Shown here one piece after another: positions 47,399-59,762 of a stretch of DNA of 64,000 bases. The notes below the pieces were generated by a model. The model was not told the DNA's origin. It searched no databases and worked only from the letters and a program-made list of their open reading frames with translations. A program made the position numbers and the translations under genes. The stretch is from Adiantum capillus-veneris (lineage: Eukaryota; Streptophyta; Polypodiopsida; Polypodiales; Pteridaceae): contig CM043955.1 in assembly GCA_014529385.2 (NCBI GenBank), forward strand, positions 145,111,140 through 145,175,139. The letters are read 5' to 3'. The stretch's first letter is position 1. The number at the start of each line of letters is the position of its first letter.

Positions 47399-48221
47399 GA
47401 GTAAAAGAAGACAAGGAATATGAGCCGCAAAGGGCACCAAAGGTGGCAACAAGATTGAAAAGACGGCTAGAGTCAGTTCAAGAGGAGCAGCCCAAGCAGA
47501 AGAAAGGGAAGAAGGAGTTTTCTCAAGTGCCGGCCAAAGAAACAAGGTCACAGAAAGCGGCCAGACTAGAGAGGCTGTGGAGAGTTTTCGAGTGGAGAGA
47601 GCCCTCAAGGGTGATTTAAGCGAACTCTGGAAGCCATCTCTAGAGTCTATGTCGGGATCGTCCAGAAGAGTGCAAAGGGACCGATTTGAAGATTATATCA
47701 AGAATTTTGAGATTCTTGATGCTGCAGCAGAGAACATTCCCCATGTCCCTTTCACAGAGGAGGAAGTACAGCAAATAAGGCAGAAACTGCTAGATGAACA
47801 AGAGAGCCAAGAAAGAGAAAGAAAACCAAAAGCAGACAGGGACTTAAAGGGAAAACCTGCATCTTTACTAGCCAGCCCTAAACCCAGCCCACAGCCATCA
47901 CCACCTCCTAGCAGCCTCCTACAAGAAGATAAGGAGGCTGAGGACAAACAAGAAGAAAGGCAAGCAAAAGATCAAGAGAAAAGACAAGAACCTGCGCCAA
48001 AAGAAGAGGCCAAGCCTGAAACTGAGCAAAAAGAATTAGATGATTCTTACTATGCATTTTTGGACTTGCTAGCTGCAGGCTATACGAAGGAAGAAGCCGC
48101 CACAGTCACATTCGACTTGGCGAGGACAAGGCCTAAAGAACAGATGCAAGGCATCAGGGTAGTGGAGTTAAAAGAAATTGCTACAAACACAGTAGACGTG
48201 CACCCGCCCTCCAATGACTAG
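47399..48221 (+). pseudogene. gypsy ORF3, middle basic/acidic region
   Basis: From 47398 one frame reads VKEDKEYEPQRAPKVATRLKRRL and QPKQKKGKKE, a strongly basic, nuclear-signal-like stretch. It then shifts near 47580 into the frame with DLSELWKPSLESMSGSSRR and FEDYIKNFEILDAAAENI. A Pro/Ser-rich and Glu/Lys-rich linker follows. The short helical segment LDDSYYAFLDLLAAGYTKEEAATVTF looks like a UBA-type three-helix bundle, though this is a weak match. It ends at TAG 48219. Confidence 0.5.
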
Positions 48222-50009
48222 GAGGTAGTGATGACAAAGCTAGCCGGATTGAGGGCACAATCCATGGCTTCAGAGAAAGAGATGACAACTCTCAAGGCCA
48301 CTGAAGAAAAGATCAAAATGGAAGTAGATTCTCTACAGGCACAAAGCCAAAGGCAAAAGGAGAGAGAAGCTGACCTACAGGCTAGCTTGGCAAGGGCTCT
48401 ACAAAACTGCCAAGCAATGGAAGAACCAAATCAGGAAGCAGCAAAAAGAATACAAGCAGCTGAAGAAGAGTGTCAGCAGCTCAGCAAGTCATTGCGAGAT
48501 GCCGAGAAAGAAAGAGATAATCTGACACTACAGCTGGCAGAAGAATCGAAAGAAGTAGAAGCCATGAGGAACACCAAGGAAAGAGCAGAGATAGATCAAG
48601 AAGCAAGCCTGGATGAAGTCCTTGAGCTCAAGGACCAACTAAAAGTCAAAGATCAAACCATCCAGAGGCTGTGAGCATCACCTGCTAGAGTCAGAGCTAC
48701 AAGCTCGACTCAAATCATGACTGAGAGTCAACTCTATGAAGAGAAAATGCAAGAACTTCAGAAAGAGATGACTCTCGAGAAAAAGCAGAGATTGATGATG
48801 GCGGAAGGTTCTATAGTCATGCAAACGAGAATGGAAGAGGGTCAAAAATCCTTGCAAGAAGAAGTAGAAAGCATGAAGAGAAATCTCGAGGAGGCGGAAA
48901 GAATAAACGCCGAACTTAATGACCTCCTCGTGAATATGGGCGAAGAAGCTAAAGCAGAAAAGCAAAAACTCCTCAGGCAAATTGAGGAGTTGAAAGGCCA
49001 GCAAGGAGGAGAGGCAGAGAGCACAGGGCCAGCCGCCAATGAGGGCATTGACCTAGAAAATGTGGTGGATCCTGTGGACACACCTATGCAAGAGGAAACC
49101 ATAGCAGGATCCTCTCAAGAGCCACAGGATCTAACACAAGAAGAGGAAGAAAAATTGCTTAAAGCAATAGAGGTGGAGCTCAGGGAAACAACAAAGGAAG
49201 CCTTGGAGTGGGAGCAGAGGGTCTTCAAATCTATGACCATTCAGAAGATCGACACCAGCAACGTTAGGCGCGAGTGGATTCAACCCTCTCTCCCATACCC
49301 ATTGATGAAATATGAGGCAGCTACCATAAACAAGCGGATCAGAGAAGAGCCAGTTATACCTCTCTATAATGCAGATACCTCAAAACCAGAAGGGGTCAAG
49401 CTTATTGTGGATTCTCAACCAAAGTGGAGGAAGGCCTGGCTTACAAAGTACCCACAATACCTAATCCACTTGGTAGAGGCACCTAAAAATATCAAAGACA
49501 ACCTCAGCTTCTGTCCTCTACCAAGGATTAGGATGTCGAAGGTGCAAGAAATTTTGCAAAGAAGCCAACCCACTTGGCTGAACTACCCCAAGCTGTCGGG
49601 CTTGAAGGCAGGTGAGAGAATAAGTGTCCAATACATGGTGAAAACCCTAACGGGCACCATAAATTTGTTCACTGGCTCACCTGACCTCACATGCATTATG
49701 ATGAGGAAAATCTGCAGAACCATCTTAGCAGTGTTCGAGACCTTTAAGCCAGGCCAGGTGACTGATAGCATCTTCTTCTTCCAGGATACATACAGATGCG
49801 CCTATGATCTGTCAGGTCAGCCTTCCAAGGAGGTGATACATGCGTTGTATCAAAGGATAATGTTTCTACCATCCTATCACCTCCAGGATTTTGAAGAAGC
49901 ATTCTATACAGGCTTCTTCACCATAAATACTGACATTTTTGGCCCAACAATGATGAACCTGCATGCCAGGTACGAATCACTGCTAAAGATACGGAAAACG
50001 ATACGATGA
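48222..50009 (+). pseudogene. gypsy ORF3, coiled coil and C-terminal domain
   Basis: Same frame after TAG 48219. Residues to about 49030 form a long coiled coil (heptads rich in Glu/Lys/Gln/Leu), cut by TGA 48672. From about 49200 a compact domain follows: WEQRVFKSMTIQKIDTSNVRREW, FCPLPRIRMSKVQEILQRSQ, WLNYPKLSGLKAGERISVQY and SIFFFQDTYRCAYDLSGQPSKEV. It ends at TGA 50007, 50 bp before the 3' LTR. Whole ORF3 spans about 1,140 codons. The C-terminal domain lacks stops over 430 codons, so it was conserved until recently. No family recognised. Confidence 0.62.
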
Positions 50010-50046
50010 AGCAGCAGATCAAGGCCATGTCGGGGACAACGTGAGC

Positions 50047-50060
50047 AAGGAGGGGGGGAG
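50047..50060 (+). other. 3' polypurine tract
   Basis: AAGGAGGGGGGGAG directly before the 3' LTR start TGTTAGAAGC. Confidence 0.92.
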
Positions 50061-50994
50061 TGTTAGAAGCTGGGCACACCCCACGGCATCTAACTATTCG
50101 GAAGATTATTCTTTTTGTAATTATTCATTCATTGAGGAAAACCTGATTTTTCACCTTGTAATTATTGGGACTTACAAAAGTTTCCAGATTGTATCCCAGT
50201 TTTGATGGTTAGATTGAGTAGATGGTTGATTTTGGAACTTTAGGGTTTGAGAAATTGTAAGGTATATATACCACTTTTTGACCTTAATGAAAAACCTTTT
50301 GTCATTTTAAAACAAGTTTTGAAGTCTGTGAGTGAGCGTATTGTGTACGAGAGAGAGAGTGTGAGCTTTATCTTGACGCTACGTGTGCTCCGGTGGTCGG
50401 AATCGAGTGCGGAGAAGTGCAGCGTGTTGCCCCCGACGAGAGCTACGCGCCGATACCTACATTGCGTGCGTACGGTCTGGTTTTGCGAGCTCCTTCTACG
50501 AGCTTCATTGGGTGTTTGGGTGAGTATACGTTGTCCGATTTTGCATTACAGCATATCCACGCGTTCACATTGAGTAGAAGTACACATTAAGCACTTTAGA
50601 TTTTGGAAACGAAGACCTGCAGATTTTGGCCATATATCCTACGTGTTTCTGCACCAGGTGTTTTGGGTCGGGATTTGGGTTCATAGACCTTAGGGAGGGC
50701 GACCTATTGGTATTAGTAGGGTCTCCTTCAAGTTCTATGGTGTTTCAAGATTGTTTGATGGGCGTTCGGCTCTAGAAAGTGTTGTAGGAAGTTTCCTCTT
50801 ATGCACTCTTGAAGGCTGTGACTTAGACAATTGGTAGAGACCTCTGTAGGAATTAGTTAGGAGTCGGTCGAGTGTAGGTTGACACCTTATGCTTTCTTCC
50901 ACGCGCCTGCAGGTCGAGCTTCGGCCTTGGCTGACATTACATGTTAGGTGAGTTCTCGTTGTGCTGACGTTCGTCGCGGCGTATCCGTCCAACA
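50061..50994 (+). repeat. gypsy 3' LTR, full length
   Basis: 934 bp, TGTTAGAAGC to ATCCGTCCAACA. TATATATA at 50263-50270; the GA tract is only (GA)5-6 here (about 50348-50359), against about 10 repeats in the 5' copy. Most differences from the 5' LTR are C/T or G/A. Confidence 0.93.
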
Positions 50995-51588
50995 AGTTGC
51001 TTCTCTTTGTTGTTGCTTTAGACATATGCATTGAGTTGACCTATGCGTTGAAGTATGCTAGTTTGTTTATTTTGGGCCATTTGATGTCTATGTAGATATA
51101 TTTCCATCAAACTTGGTGAGCAATAACAATTAAGAAGTCTCTCTCAAATCTTTCAAGATTTTCATGTTGACATTGGTGCCACGATGCTTCCCAATGTGCA
51201 ACCATTGATGCTACTGCAAAGCAGAATCTTCTTCTACACACACGTGCCCACCTCTAAGCATTGTTAGGTAAGATCGTTGGAATTGACATGCGATCACTTC
51301 TTAGCATGGAGTGGCTGCAGCCTGATGTTTGTCATCCATCTTATCCATAAAGGAGAAGATTGTTTTGACATTCTTTCCTTGTTGAAGTTTGAGAAGGATT
51401 TTAGGTCTGTAGGTCTAAGTCGATGTTGTCTCATGCATGTTTTTGTGAATTTATTTAAGCACCTGCCATTCAATGTCACACCCACTATATTTATATGCAA
51501 GAATATTTCTTTTGAAGAATTACAACCCTTGTTAGGAGAGAATTGAAGATTTATAGAGGGTATGCATCAAGGACATAGATATTGATGC
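50995..51588. other. flank of gypsy element, no recognised gene
   Basis: Frames are short and share no motif. The 89-codon frame at 51277-51546 reads as plausible protein but has no recognisable family. Confidence 0.3.
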
Positions 51589-51978
51589 AAGCTAGGGGCT
51601 TTAGGTATCGGGATACAGTACTTAAAAGTTTGCACAACTTTGTATATACGCTTCCACCTAGAGTTGTGGATGTGTAAGTCATGGAAATGGATACTTACAA
51701 AGCCTTGAAGGGAATCTTGTGACATTTGACATTCATATTACAATACCAAATGATGTCTCTGAAACTATGCAAGTTAGTGATCACACAAGCTAGGGGCTTT
51801 GGATACGATACTTAAAAGTTTGCACAAGTTTGTATATACGCTTCCACTATGAGCGGTGAATGTGTAAGACTGGGAAATGGATACCTCTACAAAGCCTTGA
51901 AGGTAATCTTGTGACATTTGACATTCATATTACAATGCCAAATGATGTCTCTAAAACTATGCAAGTTAGTGATCACAG
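51589..51978 (+). repeat. tandem duplication, about 198 bp
   Basis: The block from AAGCTAGGGGCTTT through TTGCACAA and ATACGCTTCCAC to GCAAGTTAGTGATCACA occurs at 51589 and again at 51787, with small indels and several substitutions. Confidence 0.88.
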
Positions 51979-52029
51979 TTGTTGACACAATTGCCTTGGT
52001 CACTTCAAATATTGCAGTTGTAGAGTAGG

Positions 52030-52626
52030 CAAACGTCATGGAGGAGGAGTTCTTGGCAACCCAAGCCAAGGTTGTGGAAAATCAACAACCTCTTTATGTT
52101 GATTCACTTGACTCTGATGCCCCAAACATTGTTGATGAGAGGAGATCGTCCCTCAACCTTTACCTCAACCAACTATGGATGACGATGACAAGCAGCATGC
52201 GGTAATTGTCTTCCTTGTGTAATTGGCTATCCCAATATTTTTTCCTAACCCGAACTTTTGTAGGATCTTTTGGACATGGAGGTGTGGGCACCTGGCAAGG
52301 TGGGAGAGAGCAATGTTTTTGGCCCAGAAGCAGCACTTGCAAAATACATCGAAAAACTACCCATGGACGACATCTGTATTATCCACAAGGACTTCTCCCT
52401 TGATGGACATTTTTCTTTGTGGGTGTGGGTGTGGGTGTTGAAGGTTGTCAACAAGCTCTTGTGCTTGTCTACTATACCTCAAACTATGCAAGTAGTTTTT
52501 CTTGTATCAATCAAGCCTTAGGAGTGGAAGATGCAAGCCATCGTGGCCTTAGTCAAGTTCTATTTTTTTAATGCTGAAGCAAGACGCAAGGAAGTTTCAC
52601 AGTGCCTCCTAACAGAAAACATGTAA
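52030..52626 (+). pseudogene. two-exon coding fragment, unknown function
   Basis: 52040-52200 reads EEEFLATQAKVVENQQPLYV, DSLDSDAPNIVDERRSS and then an Asp-rich end before GCGGTAATTG (donor-like). An acceptor-like CTTTTGTAG precedes GATCTTTTGGAC at 52264. The second exon gives DLLDMEVWAPGKVGESNVFG, DDICIIHKDFSLDGHFSLWV and LCLSTIPQTMQVVFLVSIKP. After a TAG at 52519 it continues EWKMQAIVALVKFYFFNAEARRKEV to a TAA near 52626. The splice-like junction and sensible protein suggest a host gene fragment or a captured piece. Confidence 0.4.
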
Positions 52627-52971
52627 TCATCCCCTTTTGTGCTTTCATATATTAATATAATATCAGTTCCGTGTGTAGTTTCCTATCTTGACTTACAATT
52701 TGGTGTAAATACATGGATTATAGGGAAATTTAATTTTCTAGTTCTAAATGTGAAAGTTTATTGTGATTTTTATTAGCTACCTTGAATCTTTATTTGGTAT
52801 AGATACATGGTGTTCATTAGATCAATTTAAAAGCTATGATTGTGCAGGTGGTTTGTGGGTCAATCTCTATCTACTGTGATGATGTCGAGGGTCAGTGTAC
52901 AGGCAAGTAAATGTCACACGATGTGTCATTAGCTTTCAAATGGTATTCTCAATGGTAATGTTGTGCCGGAT

Positions 52972-53093
52972 TTGTCCCAAAAACTGCAAAAAACCCCTAT
53001 CCACAAGGCACCAATTTTGGGCAAAACAAGTGCACTTGTTTTGCCCAAAATTGATGTCTTGTGGACAGGGGTTTTTAACTGTGTTTGGGCCAA
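52972..53093. repeat. foldback hairpin 1, about 60-bp arms
   Basis: Inverted repeat centred at 53032/53033 (CAAGTG|CACTTG). The inner 22 bp of each arm (ATTTTGGGCAAAACAAGTG) are perfect. The outer part includes AAAACCCCTATCCACAAG against CTTGTGGACAGGGGTTTT with a few mismatches. Confidence 0.88.
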
Positions 53094-53232
53094 AACAAGC
53101 ATATCTGGTGCCTTCCACATGTCAATCAAAGGCATTTTGGTTGTCTCTAAATCTTTCACAGGTACAAAAGGTTGGGAAGGCACTAGTAGCAAAAAAACTA
53201 TCAGTGATTACTTTGTTGGGTCTTATTTGCTA

Positions 53233-53397
53233 GTTGAAATACACACATATTATCTGTTTTGGCCCTGGTGGTGCAGAAGGCCCCTGTCCAGAAGGCAGCA
53301 AGTTTGGGCCAGATAAGAGCCCCGTCTGGCCCAAGCTTGTGGACAAGGGCCTTCTGCACCACCAAGGCCAAAACAAGTATTATGTGTGCATTTCAAC
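53233..53397. repeat. foldback hairpin 2, about 78-bp arms
   Basis: Outer ends are GTTGAAAT and ATTTCAAC. The arms run through TGTTTTGGCCCTGGTGGTGC and AGAAGGCCCCTGTCC, with the complement on the right. The loop is about 12 bp near 53318. Segments (GTCCACAAG, TTGTTTTGGCC) are shared with hairpin 1, so they are related. Confidence 0.85.
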
Positions 53398-53399
53398 AA

Positions 53400-53740
53400 A
53401 TGGCACTTGAAGCCTGTTGTGAAGCTTTTGTAGCACTAGCCAACAAATTACTCATCCACAACTCCCCCCTCCACGTCACGCCCTCCGTGTTCACTAGCAT
53501 GGTGTGCAAGAACCACCCAAGATTGTACAATAGACTTTAAAAAAATTATTGAGCACAAATTAAACACAAAGAGCTTAAATGACATAAGAAGCGACACATT
53601 CCAAAATGAATAAGCATCATTTCATTTCCAAATTTGAAGTCATTACATATCCATTGCAAAAATTTGTTGTTGTACATATTACTAGCTACAAGTTCGCTCG
53701 TATTTGACTGGCTAGTGCCAAATATTTTTGCATTATAGTT
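53400..53740. other. spacer, no recognised feature
   Basis: Short frames only, running up to the copia target site ACATG at 53741. Confidence 0.35.
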
Positions 53741-53963
53741 ACATGTGTTAAGTATGGAGCCTGATTTACCCTTGTAATTTTTTGTGGTAAAAGCGCACAT
53801 TTGTAAGCCCCCCATTATGAGGAGAAGCCATCGTGCGTGAAGGAAAATCACTCACCGGAAACCAAAATTTTCACGGACAAGAATCAGGGGCAACTTTAAA
53901 GGCCTCGGGGGCGGAGGCCCCCAACACTTTTTTTTTTCGCCGGAATATTCTTTTTCGCCGGAA

Positions 53964-54721
53964 AAAATGCAAAACTAGTTTCTACACCTTTGGCTGGTCA
54001 TTTTAAACTAACGAAGGATATGTGTCCAAAGACACAAGAGGAGATAGCCTATATGTCTAAAGTTCCATATGCTGCAGCGGTAAGTTCTCTAATGTATGCT
54101 ATGGTCTGGACAAGGCCAGACATTGCACATGCAGTGGGAGTTGTGAGTAGGTTCATGGACAACCCAGGTAAAGAGCATTGGCAAGCTGTGAAGTGGATAC
54201 TTAGGTATCTAAAAGGGACAACAACAAATGCTTTGTATTTTGGAGGAACTGATATTTTTCTAGAAGGGTATGTTGATGCAGATATGGCAGGTGACAAAGA
54301 TACTCGAAGGAGCACTACTGGCTATGTGTTCACGGTTGGATGCACAGCAGTAAGCTGGGCTTCAAAGCTGCAGAAAGTGGTTTCACTTTCTACCACAAGA
54401 GCAGAGTATGTAGCAATGATGGAGGCAAGCAAAGAAATTATGTGGCTTCACAGATTCTTAGAAGAGCTTGGATTCAAACAGGACAATTGTGTCTTGTACA
54501 GTGATAGCCAAAGCGCTATCCATCTTGTGAAGAACTCAGCCTTTCATTCAAGGACAAAGCACATTGAGGTGAGATATCACTTCATACGCACTCTTTTGGA
54601 AGAGGGACAACTAAAGCTAGGAAAGGTGCATACAAGTGAAAATCCTGCAAACATGTTTACAAAGGTGGTCAACAAGGAGAAGTTGAGCTTTTGCTCATCT
54701 TCAATCGGCATTCAAGGATAA
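53964..54721 (+). CDS. pol: copia RT C-terminus and RNase H (truncated pol)
   Basis: Open from the deletion junction (NAKLVSTPLAGHFKLT, the end of a copia RT) with no stop to TAA 54719. It contains SSLMYAMVWTRPDIAHAVGV, the RNase H Asp in YVDADMAGDK, the Glu in TTRAEYVAMMEA, the Asp in YSDSQSAIHL and the FHSRTKHIEVRYHFIR tail, then ENPANMFTK. All RNase H active-site residues are kept. No start codon at the junction suits expression, since upstream sequence is LTR. It is a close relative of the remnant at 29.6 kb. Confidence 0.9.
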
Positions 54722-54769
54722 GAAGCCAGAATGGAAAGCAGTCACAGGTTTGGTTTGGAGATCAGTCTC

Positions 54770-56150
<1,381 letters not shown>

Positions 56151-56152
56151 CT

Positions 56153-57036
56153 TCAAATGGACAAAATATTATTTGACATAGAGTAAGGAAACCCCTTATC
56201 AATATTATCAGCACGATTCCTTGCACTAGTAGCTTTCTTAGCACTTTGTGGAGATTGTACAAAGATAGATGAGGGCATTGTCTCCTTGATGTGAAAATAG
56301 GGACCTAGACATGAGAAAACATCTTCATTGGAGGCCTCTCTAGCAAGTTTCACCTTGCGTGGCACTCGGAATACATTCTCAGTACCTTCTCGTTCCCTTA
56401 AAGCGTTCTTGAAGAGTCCATCTAGTGCAGTGTAACCCTTTGTACTAATTCCAACTTCATCACATTCCTTCTACAAATCAACATCATTCACGAGATTAGA
56501 AAACTTACACATCACCTCCTCTTATGCTCCCTTGCACCTAAAGGTGTCTCTTTCAAACTCAATATGGTCCCCTCAAGCTTTGCAATCTTACCATCCTTCT
56601 CTTCCACGTGTTGCTAAAGAGTTTGTGCTTCTTTCTCCACATGAATGATCCTCCGTTGCAGACTAGAATTTTTATGAATGATAACTTGGCGTTGATGCAT
56701 CCACCATTGCACACTATGAGCTCTAATAGTGGACAACCGCTTGCAGTAGCCAAGCAGACCTGGCTCCCCTCTACCTACATATTGCAAGAAGGTAGGGAGA
56801 CTATTGAATGTGGGATACACATTAACCAAAGGGTCATTGGGGTAGAGGCAACCATCCACCCAAAGGCCCAAGGTCCTCATTAGTGTGACATGCACTGCGG
56901 CATTGTTGTGTTGTGTGGTCATAACGCTTGGAGGGTGCAAGCTCTTTTGACAAACAGATATGTACAAGTTTTTTTTTTTACTGTGATGATTGTGCTGTGG
57001 ATGGGAGATTTGTATTGTCATTTGTATCCATATCAT
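56153..57036 (-). pseudogene. minus-strand gene remnant, copy B
   Basis: Reading right to left from 57036: a lead, then LGLWVDGCLYPNDPLVNVYP, TFNSLPTFLQYVGRGEPGLL, GYCKRLSTIRAHSVQWWMHQ, RQVIIHKNSSLQRRIIHVEK and a coiled-coil-like EEKDGKIAKLEGTILSLKE. Stops and a frameshift near 56520 follow. Then GYTALDGLFKNALREREGTE and VPRKVKLAREASNEDVFSCL lead to a TAG-type end near 56155. No family recognised. A second copy of the middle part lies at 57.1-57.5 kb. Confidence 0.45.
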
Positions 57037-57094
57037 GGAGAGATGGGGTTGTATAGAATATAATGAGGGAGGTAGAGAGGGGCCAAGGTAGAGA

Positions 57095-57508
57095 TTATGG
57101 GTTGTATATTATGGGTTGCAAAGACCATTGTGTGCTATCAGCTCCAATAGACGACAATTTCTTGCAATATCCAAGAAGAGTGTGCTCCCCTTTATCTACA
57201 TATTGTAAGAATGAAGCAGGGCTATTGAATGTTGGATACACATTGATGGTTAGATCATTAGGGTAGAGGCAACCATGCACCCAAAGGCCCACATTGGTCT
57301 GACTTGCCCAATCAAGTTGTTGTGCAGCTTGCAAGTAATGAAGCTTTGAAGGTGCAAAGTCCTTTGGCAGCCAAACATGTAGAGAAACCATTTTTGAACT
57401 TGACAATTCTGCTGTGGATGGGAGGTTTGTAATTTCGCCTAGCTCCATGGCAAGGGGAATAAAGCTAGAGCCACGGAGGGAGAGATGAGCTATGGAGTGA
57501 AGAGCCAT
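57095..57508 (-). pseudogene. minus-strand gene remnant, copy A (paralogue of copy B)
   Basis: 137 open codons. From about codon 65 it reads TNVGLWVHGCLYPNDLTINV, YPTFNSPASFLQYVDKGEHT and LLGYCKKLSSIGADSTQW, which matches copy B at more than half the residues with the same spacing. The N-terminal part (PLAMELGEITNLPSTAELSS) also has a vague counterpart. Tandem duplication of a gene or exon is the simplest reading. Confidence 0.45.
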
Positions 57509-57835
57509 GAGATGGAGAGTTGCAGGAGAGCTACGGAGTGGAGAGGAGAGCTATGGAGTGGAGAGCTTTGGGATGAGAGCTGCAGGAGAGATATGGAGTG
57601 GAGAGCTATGGGATGGAGAGTTGTAGGAGAGCTATGGAGTGGAGAGCTGCAAGAGAGCTACGGAGTGGAGTGGAGAGTTATGGAGTGCAGACCTTTGGGG
57701 TGGAGAGCTGCAGGAGATCTATGGAGTGGAGAGCTATGGGATGAAGAGGTACAGGAGAGCTATGCAGTGTAGAAGAGGGCTATGGAGTGCAGAGCTATGG
57801 GGGAAGAGCTGCAACAAAGTTATGGATTGGACCTA
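57483..57835 (+). repeat. minisatellite, GAGCTATGGAGTG unit
   Basis: About 18 imperfect copies of an approximately 20-bp unit, alternating GAGAGCTATGGAGTGG and GAGAGCTGCAGGAGAGC-like forms. It gives a Trp/Glu/Arg-rich open frame that is a repeat artefact. A purine-rich tail continues to about 57930. Confidence 0.85.
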
Positions 57836-57879
57836 CAAACAAGGAGAGGGAAGGAGGAAGAGTGTGTGTTGAAAAGTAG

Positions 57880-58300
57880 GAGAGAGAAGAGAGAGGGAGA
57901 GGAGTGAGAGAAAGGGGAGAGCTTTTGGAGGGAAATAAAAGAAGGTGGGAAGTTTGATAGTTAACAAGTCTAGCAATGAGATTTTGAGAGAGAAAATTGA
58001 TTTTTTGGGTATACATATAGGTTAGGGAGAATTTTTGAGTAAAAGTGAGGTTTTTTTAGGCTTTTTGAAAAAAGTGCTCTTTTGGGATGAGGCTATGGAT
58101 GTCGTTGATGATATGGAAAAAAAAGGGGGAGAGGGTAGTTATTGTCATAAGGACCACCACTCTTTTGGGTAGAGAGAGAATGTACCTATCCTCCCTCCGT
58201 AGCCTCTATTTCAACCTACAAAAAGCCTATGACAGCCTTTAAAAAAAGGCTATGAGAATACCCTCATTCAATGGCCTTGTCTCCTAAATCACACACATTT
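57880..58300. other. spacer, no recognised feature
   Basis: Purine-rich start, then unremarkable sequence without frames. Confidence 0.35.
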
Positions 58301-58339
58301 TTAGTTTTAATCCCTTAAAATTAGGGATCCTTACAAATC

Positions 58340-58436
58340 ATATTTTTCCTAATCTCTCTCTCTCGTGTGTGAAAATTATCTCTCTCCATTAAGTAAACCA
58401 CTCTAATCTCTACATAGCTATGGCTTTATTCCTAAC
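58340..58436 (+). repeat. right end of a decayed LTR
   Basis: ATCTCTCTCTCTCGTGTGTG, TCTCTCTCCATTAAGTAA, ACATAGCTATG and TTATTCCTAACA match the last ~90 bp of the LTR ending at 55633. No primer site follows and the left part is not traceable. Confidence 0.6.
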
Positions 58437-58884
58437 ACATTATTCCCCTTCTTTGCACCCTGTGTTTTAAAATGATACCCTATCAAAGATTTGGCATTTT
58501 CTCCCCATTGCAACCTCCCATGTCGGTTGTGCTCACATTGTCACTTGCATTTTGAAACGATGTCCCCTGCAATGCCATCAATGACACCCCTTGCGACAAG
58601 CTTGCACCTTTGCCTGCCAACATTTTGAAACATTGTCCTAGTTTCTCCCCCTCCCCTTGATGGCAACGCTCTTCTCTCTTGCAAACCGACTCATCCCCCC
58701 TCGCTTATGCCATAGTGCTTTAAGACATTGTTAGCAAAGGAATGTGAACACCTTAAGGGAACTAAAGTGGAACCCCCTGTTGACAATCTTGGTGACTTGG
58801 AGTGTCGAGTCCAAAACTCTATTTTGCACAATTTGTTGTGGACAGCTTGGATTGTGCGGCCCTTTTGGAGTGCAAGAGGGAATC

Positions 58885-59640
58885 AACTCCCCCCTTGCTT
58901 GATCACTAGTGACAAATTGAACGGCAATAATTATGCCCATTGGAATTTGATCATGCAACTTTGGTTCATGCGAAAAGGATTATGGGATATAGTTGATGTC
59001 TCTAAGCCCCATCCTACAAGGGATTTTAACAACACATACACCCACCTTCAGGATGACGAGCATCAAAAATCATGTGTTGATTGCAATTCCAAGGCAATGT
59101 CAGCCATTGCAAAATCTCTTACAATGGAAATTTATCCATCCATATAGACTTTTAAGACTGCCAATGATATGTGCTTCAAGCTTGTCAAAATGTTTGATCA
59201 ACATTCCACAATGTGAGCGGTCGCCCTTCTTGGATAGTTATTTGCCATCAAGTTTCCAACAAGAAGTTCCATGCAGTCTTCTCTTATAAAGGCTAAGGTT
59301 ATTCACATGACCAACTATTGTCTATGAAAAGTGCACTAACTAGTACTCACTTAGCTACTTTCGTACTCATGAAATTGCCTAAGGAATACAAAATGGTTTC
59401 TAGGACACTTTGTCTACAAATCATGAACAAAGTGCTTGAATTTAATGATCTCAACTCTTTTCTCATTGAAAAGAAAAATAAAAATTTCTGACAAAGTTAG
59501 TGAATCACTTGCTACTTTGGATTCTAGAAAGAAGACCAATAGCCATTGTTACAACTGTGGGAAGCGTGGTCATTTGTCTAGAGATTGCAAATACAAAGGA
59601 AAAGATAAAGGTTGTTGGGGTAAATGCAGTGTGCCTCTTA
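58885..59640 (+). pseudogene. gag: copia gag remnant with zinc knuckle
   Basis: ITSDKLNGNNYAHWNLIMQLWF and MRKGLWDIVDVSKP are the N-terminal Gag motif. It continues through SCVDCNSKAMSAIAKSLTMEI, a TAG at 59146, and several further stops and frameshifts. The zinc knuckle is intact (CYNCGKRGHLSRDC, 59547-59588), followed by KYKGKDKG. It is a different lineage from the gags at 0.3 and 28.6 kb. Nothing of protease or pol follows. Confidence 0.8.
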
Positions 59641-59758
59641 CCCGAGTTGGATGCACCAGAGATGTTCGGCCACCCATCACTTGTACACAGCTTATTCTTT
59701 ATTAGATAGAAGAATAAGGGGCTCTCTCACATACACATTGTGGTGAGCTACTCCACCC

Positions 59759-59762
<4 letters not shown>

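Larger units (their letters stand above)
31864..50994 (+). mobile_element. giant Ty3-gypsy retrotransposon, Athila/Tat-like, about 19.1 kb
   Basis: Two LTRs in the same orientation (817 and 934 bp), a tRNA-Asp primer site, gag, protease, RT, RNase H and then integrase (the Ty3-gypsy order) and a 3' polypurine tract define one element. LTR divergence over the shared part is roughly 4 percent by eye. The 5' LTR lacks about 130 bp of its left end and no target duplication is visible, so the left boundary has been deleted. Unusual internal parts are a 1.8-kb leader, a duplicated pre-integrase module, a second protease-like domain, an internal PPT copy, a second leader with the same palindromes and a long third ORF. 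All ORFs carry stops, so the copy is not active. Confidence 0.93.

Noticed and set aside
46577-50009. Env-like reading of ORF3
   Set aside because: No signal peptide, membrane segment or Cys-rich ectodomain is visible; the protein is basic and coiled-coil.
31859-50999. Target site duplication for the giant gypsy element
   Set aside because: The 5' LTR is truncated, and flanking bases (ACTAG and AAGTT) do not match.
57485-57772. Trp/Glu/Arg-rich 95-codon protein
   Set aside because: It reads a ~20-bp minisatellite.
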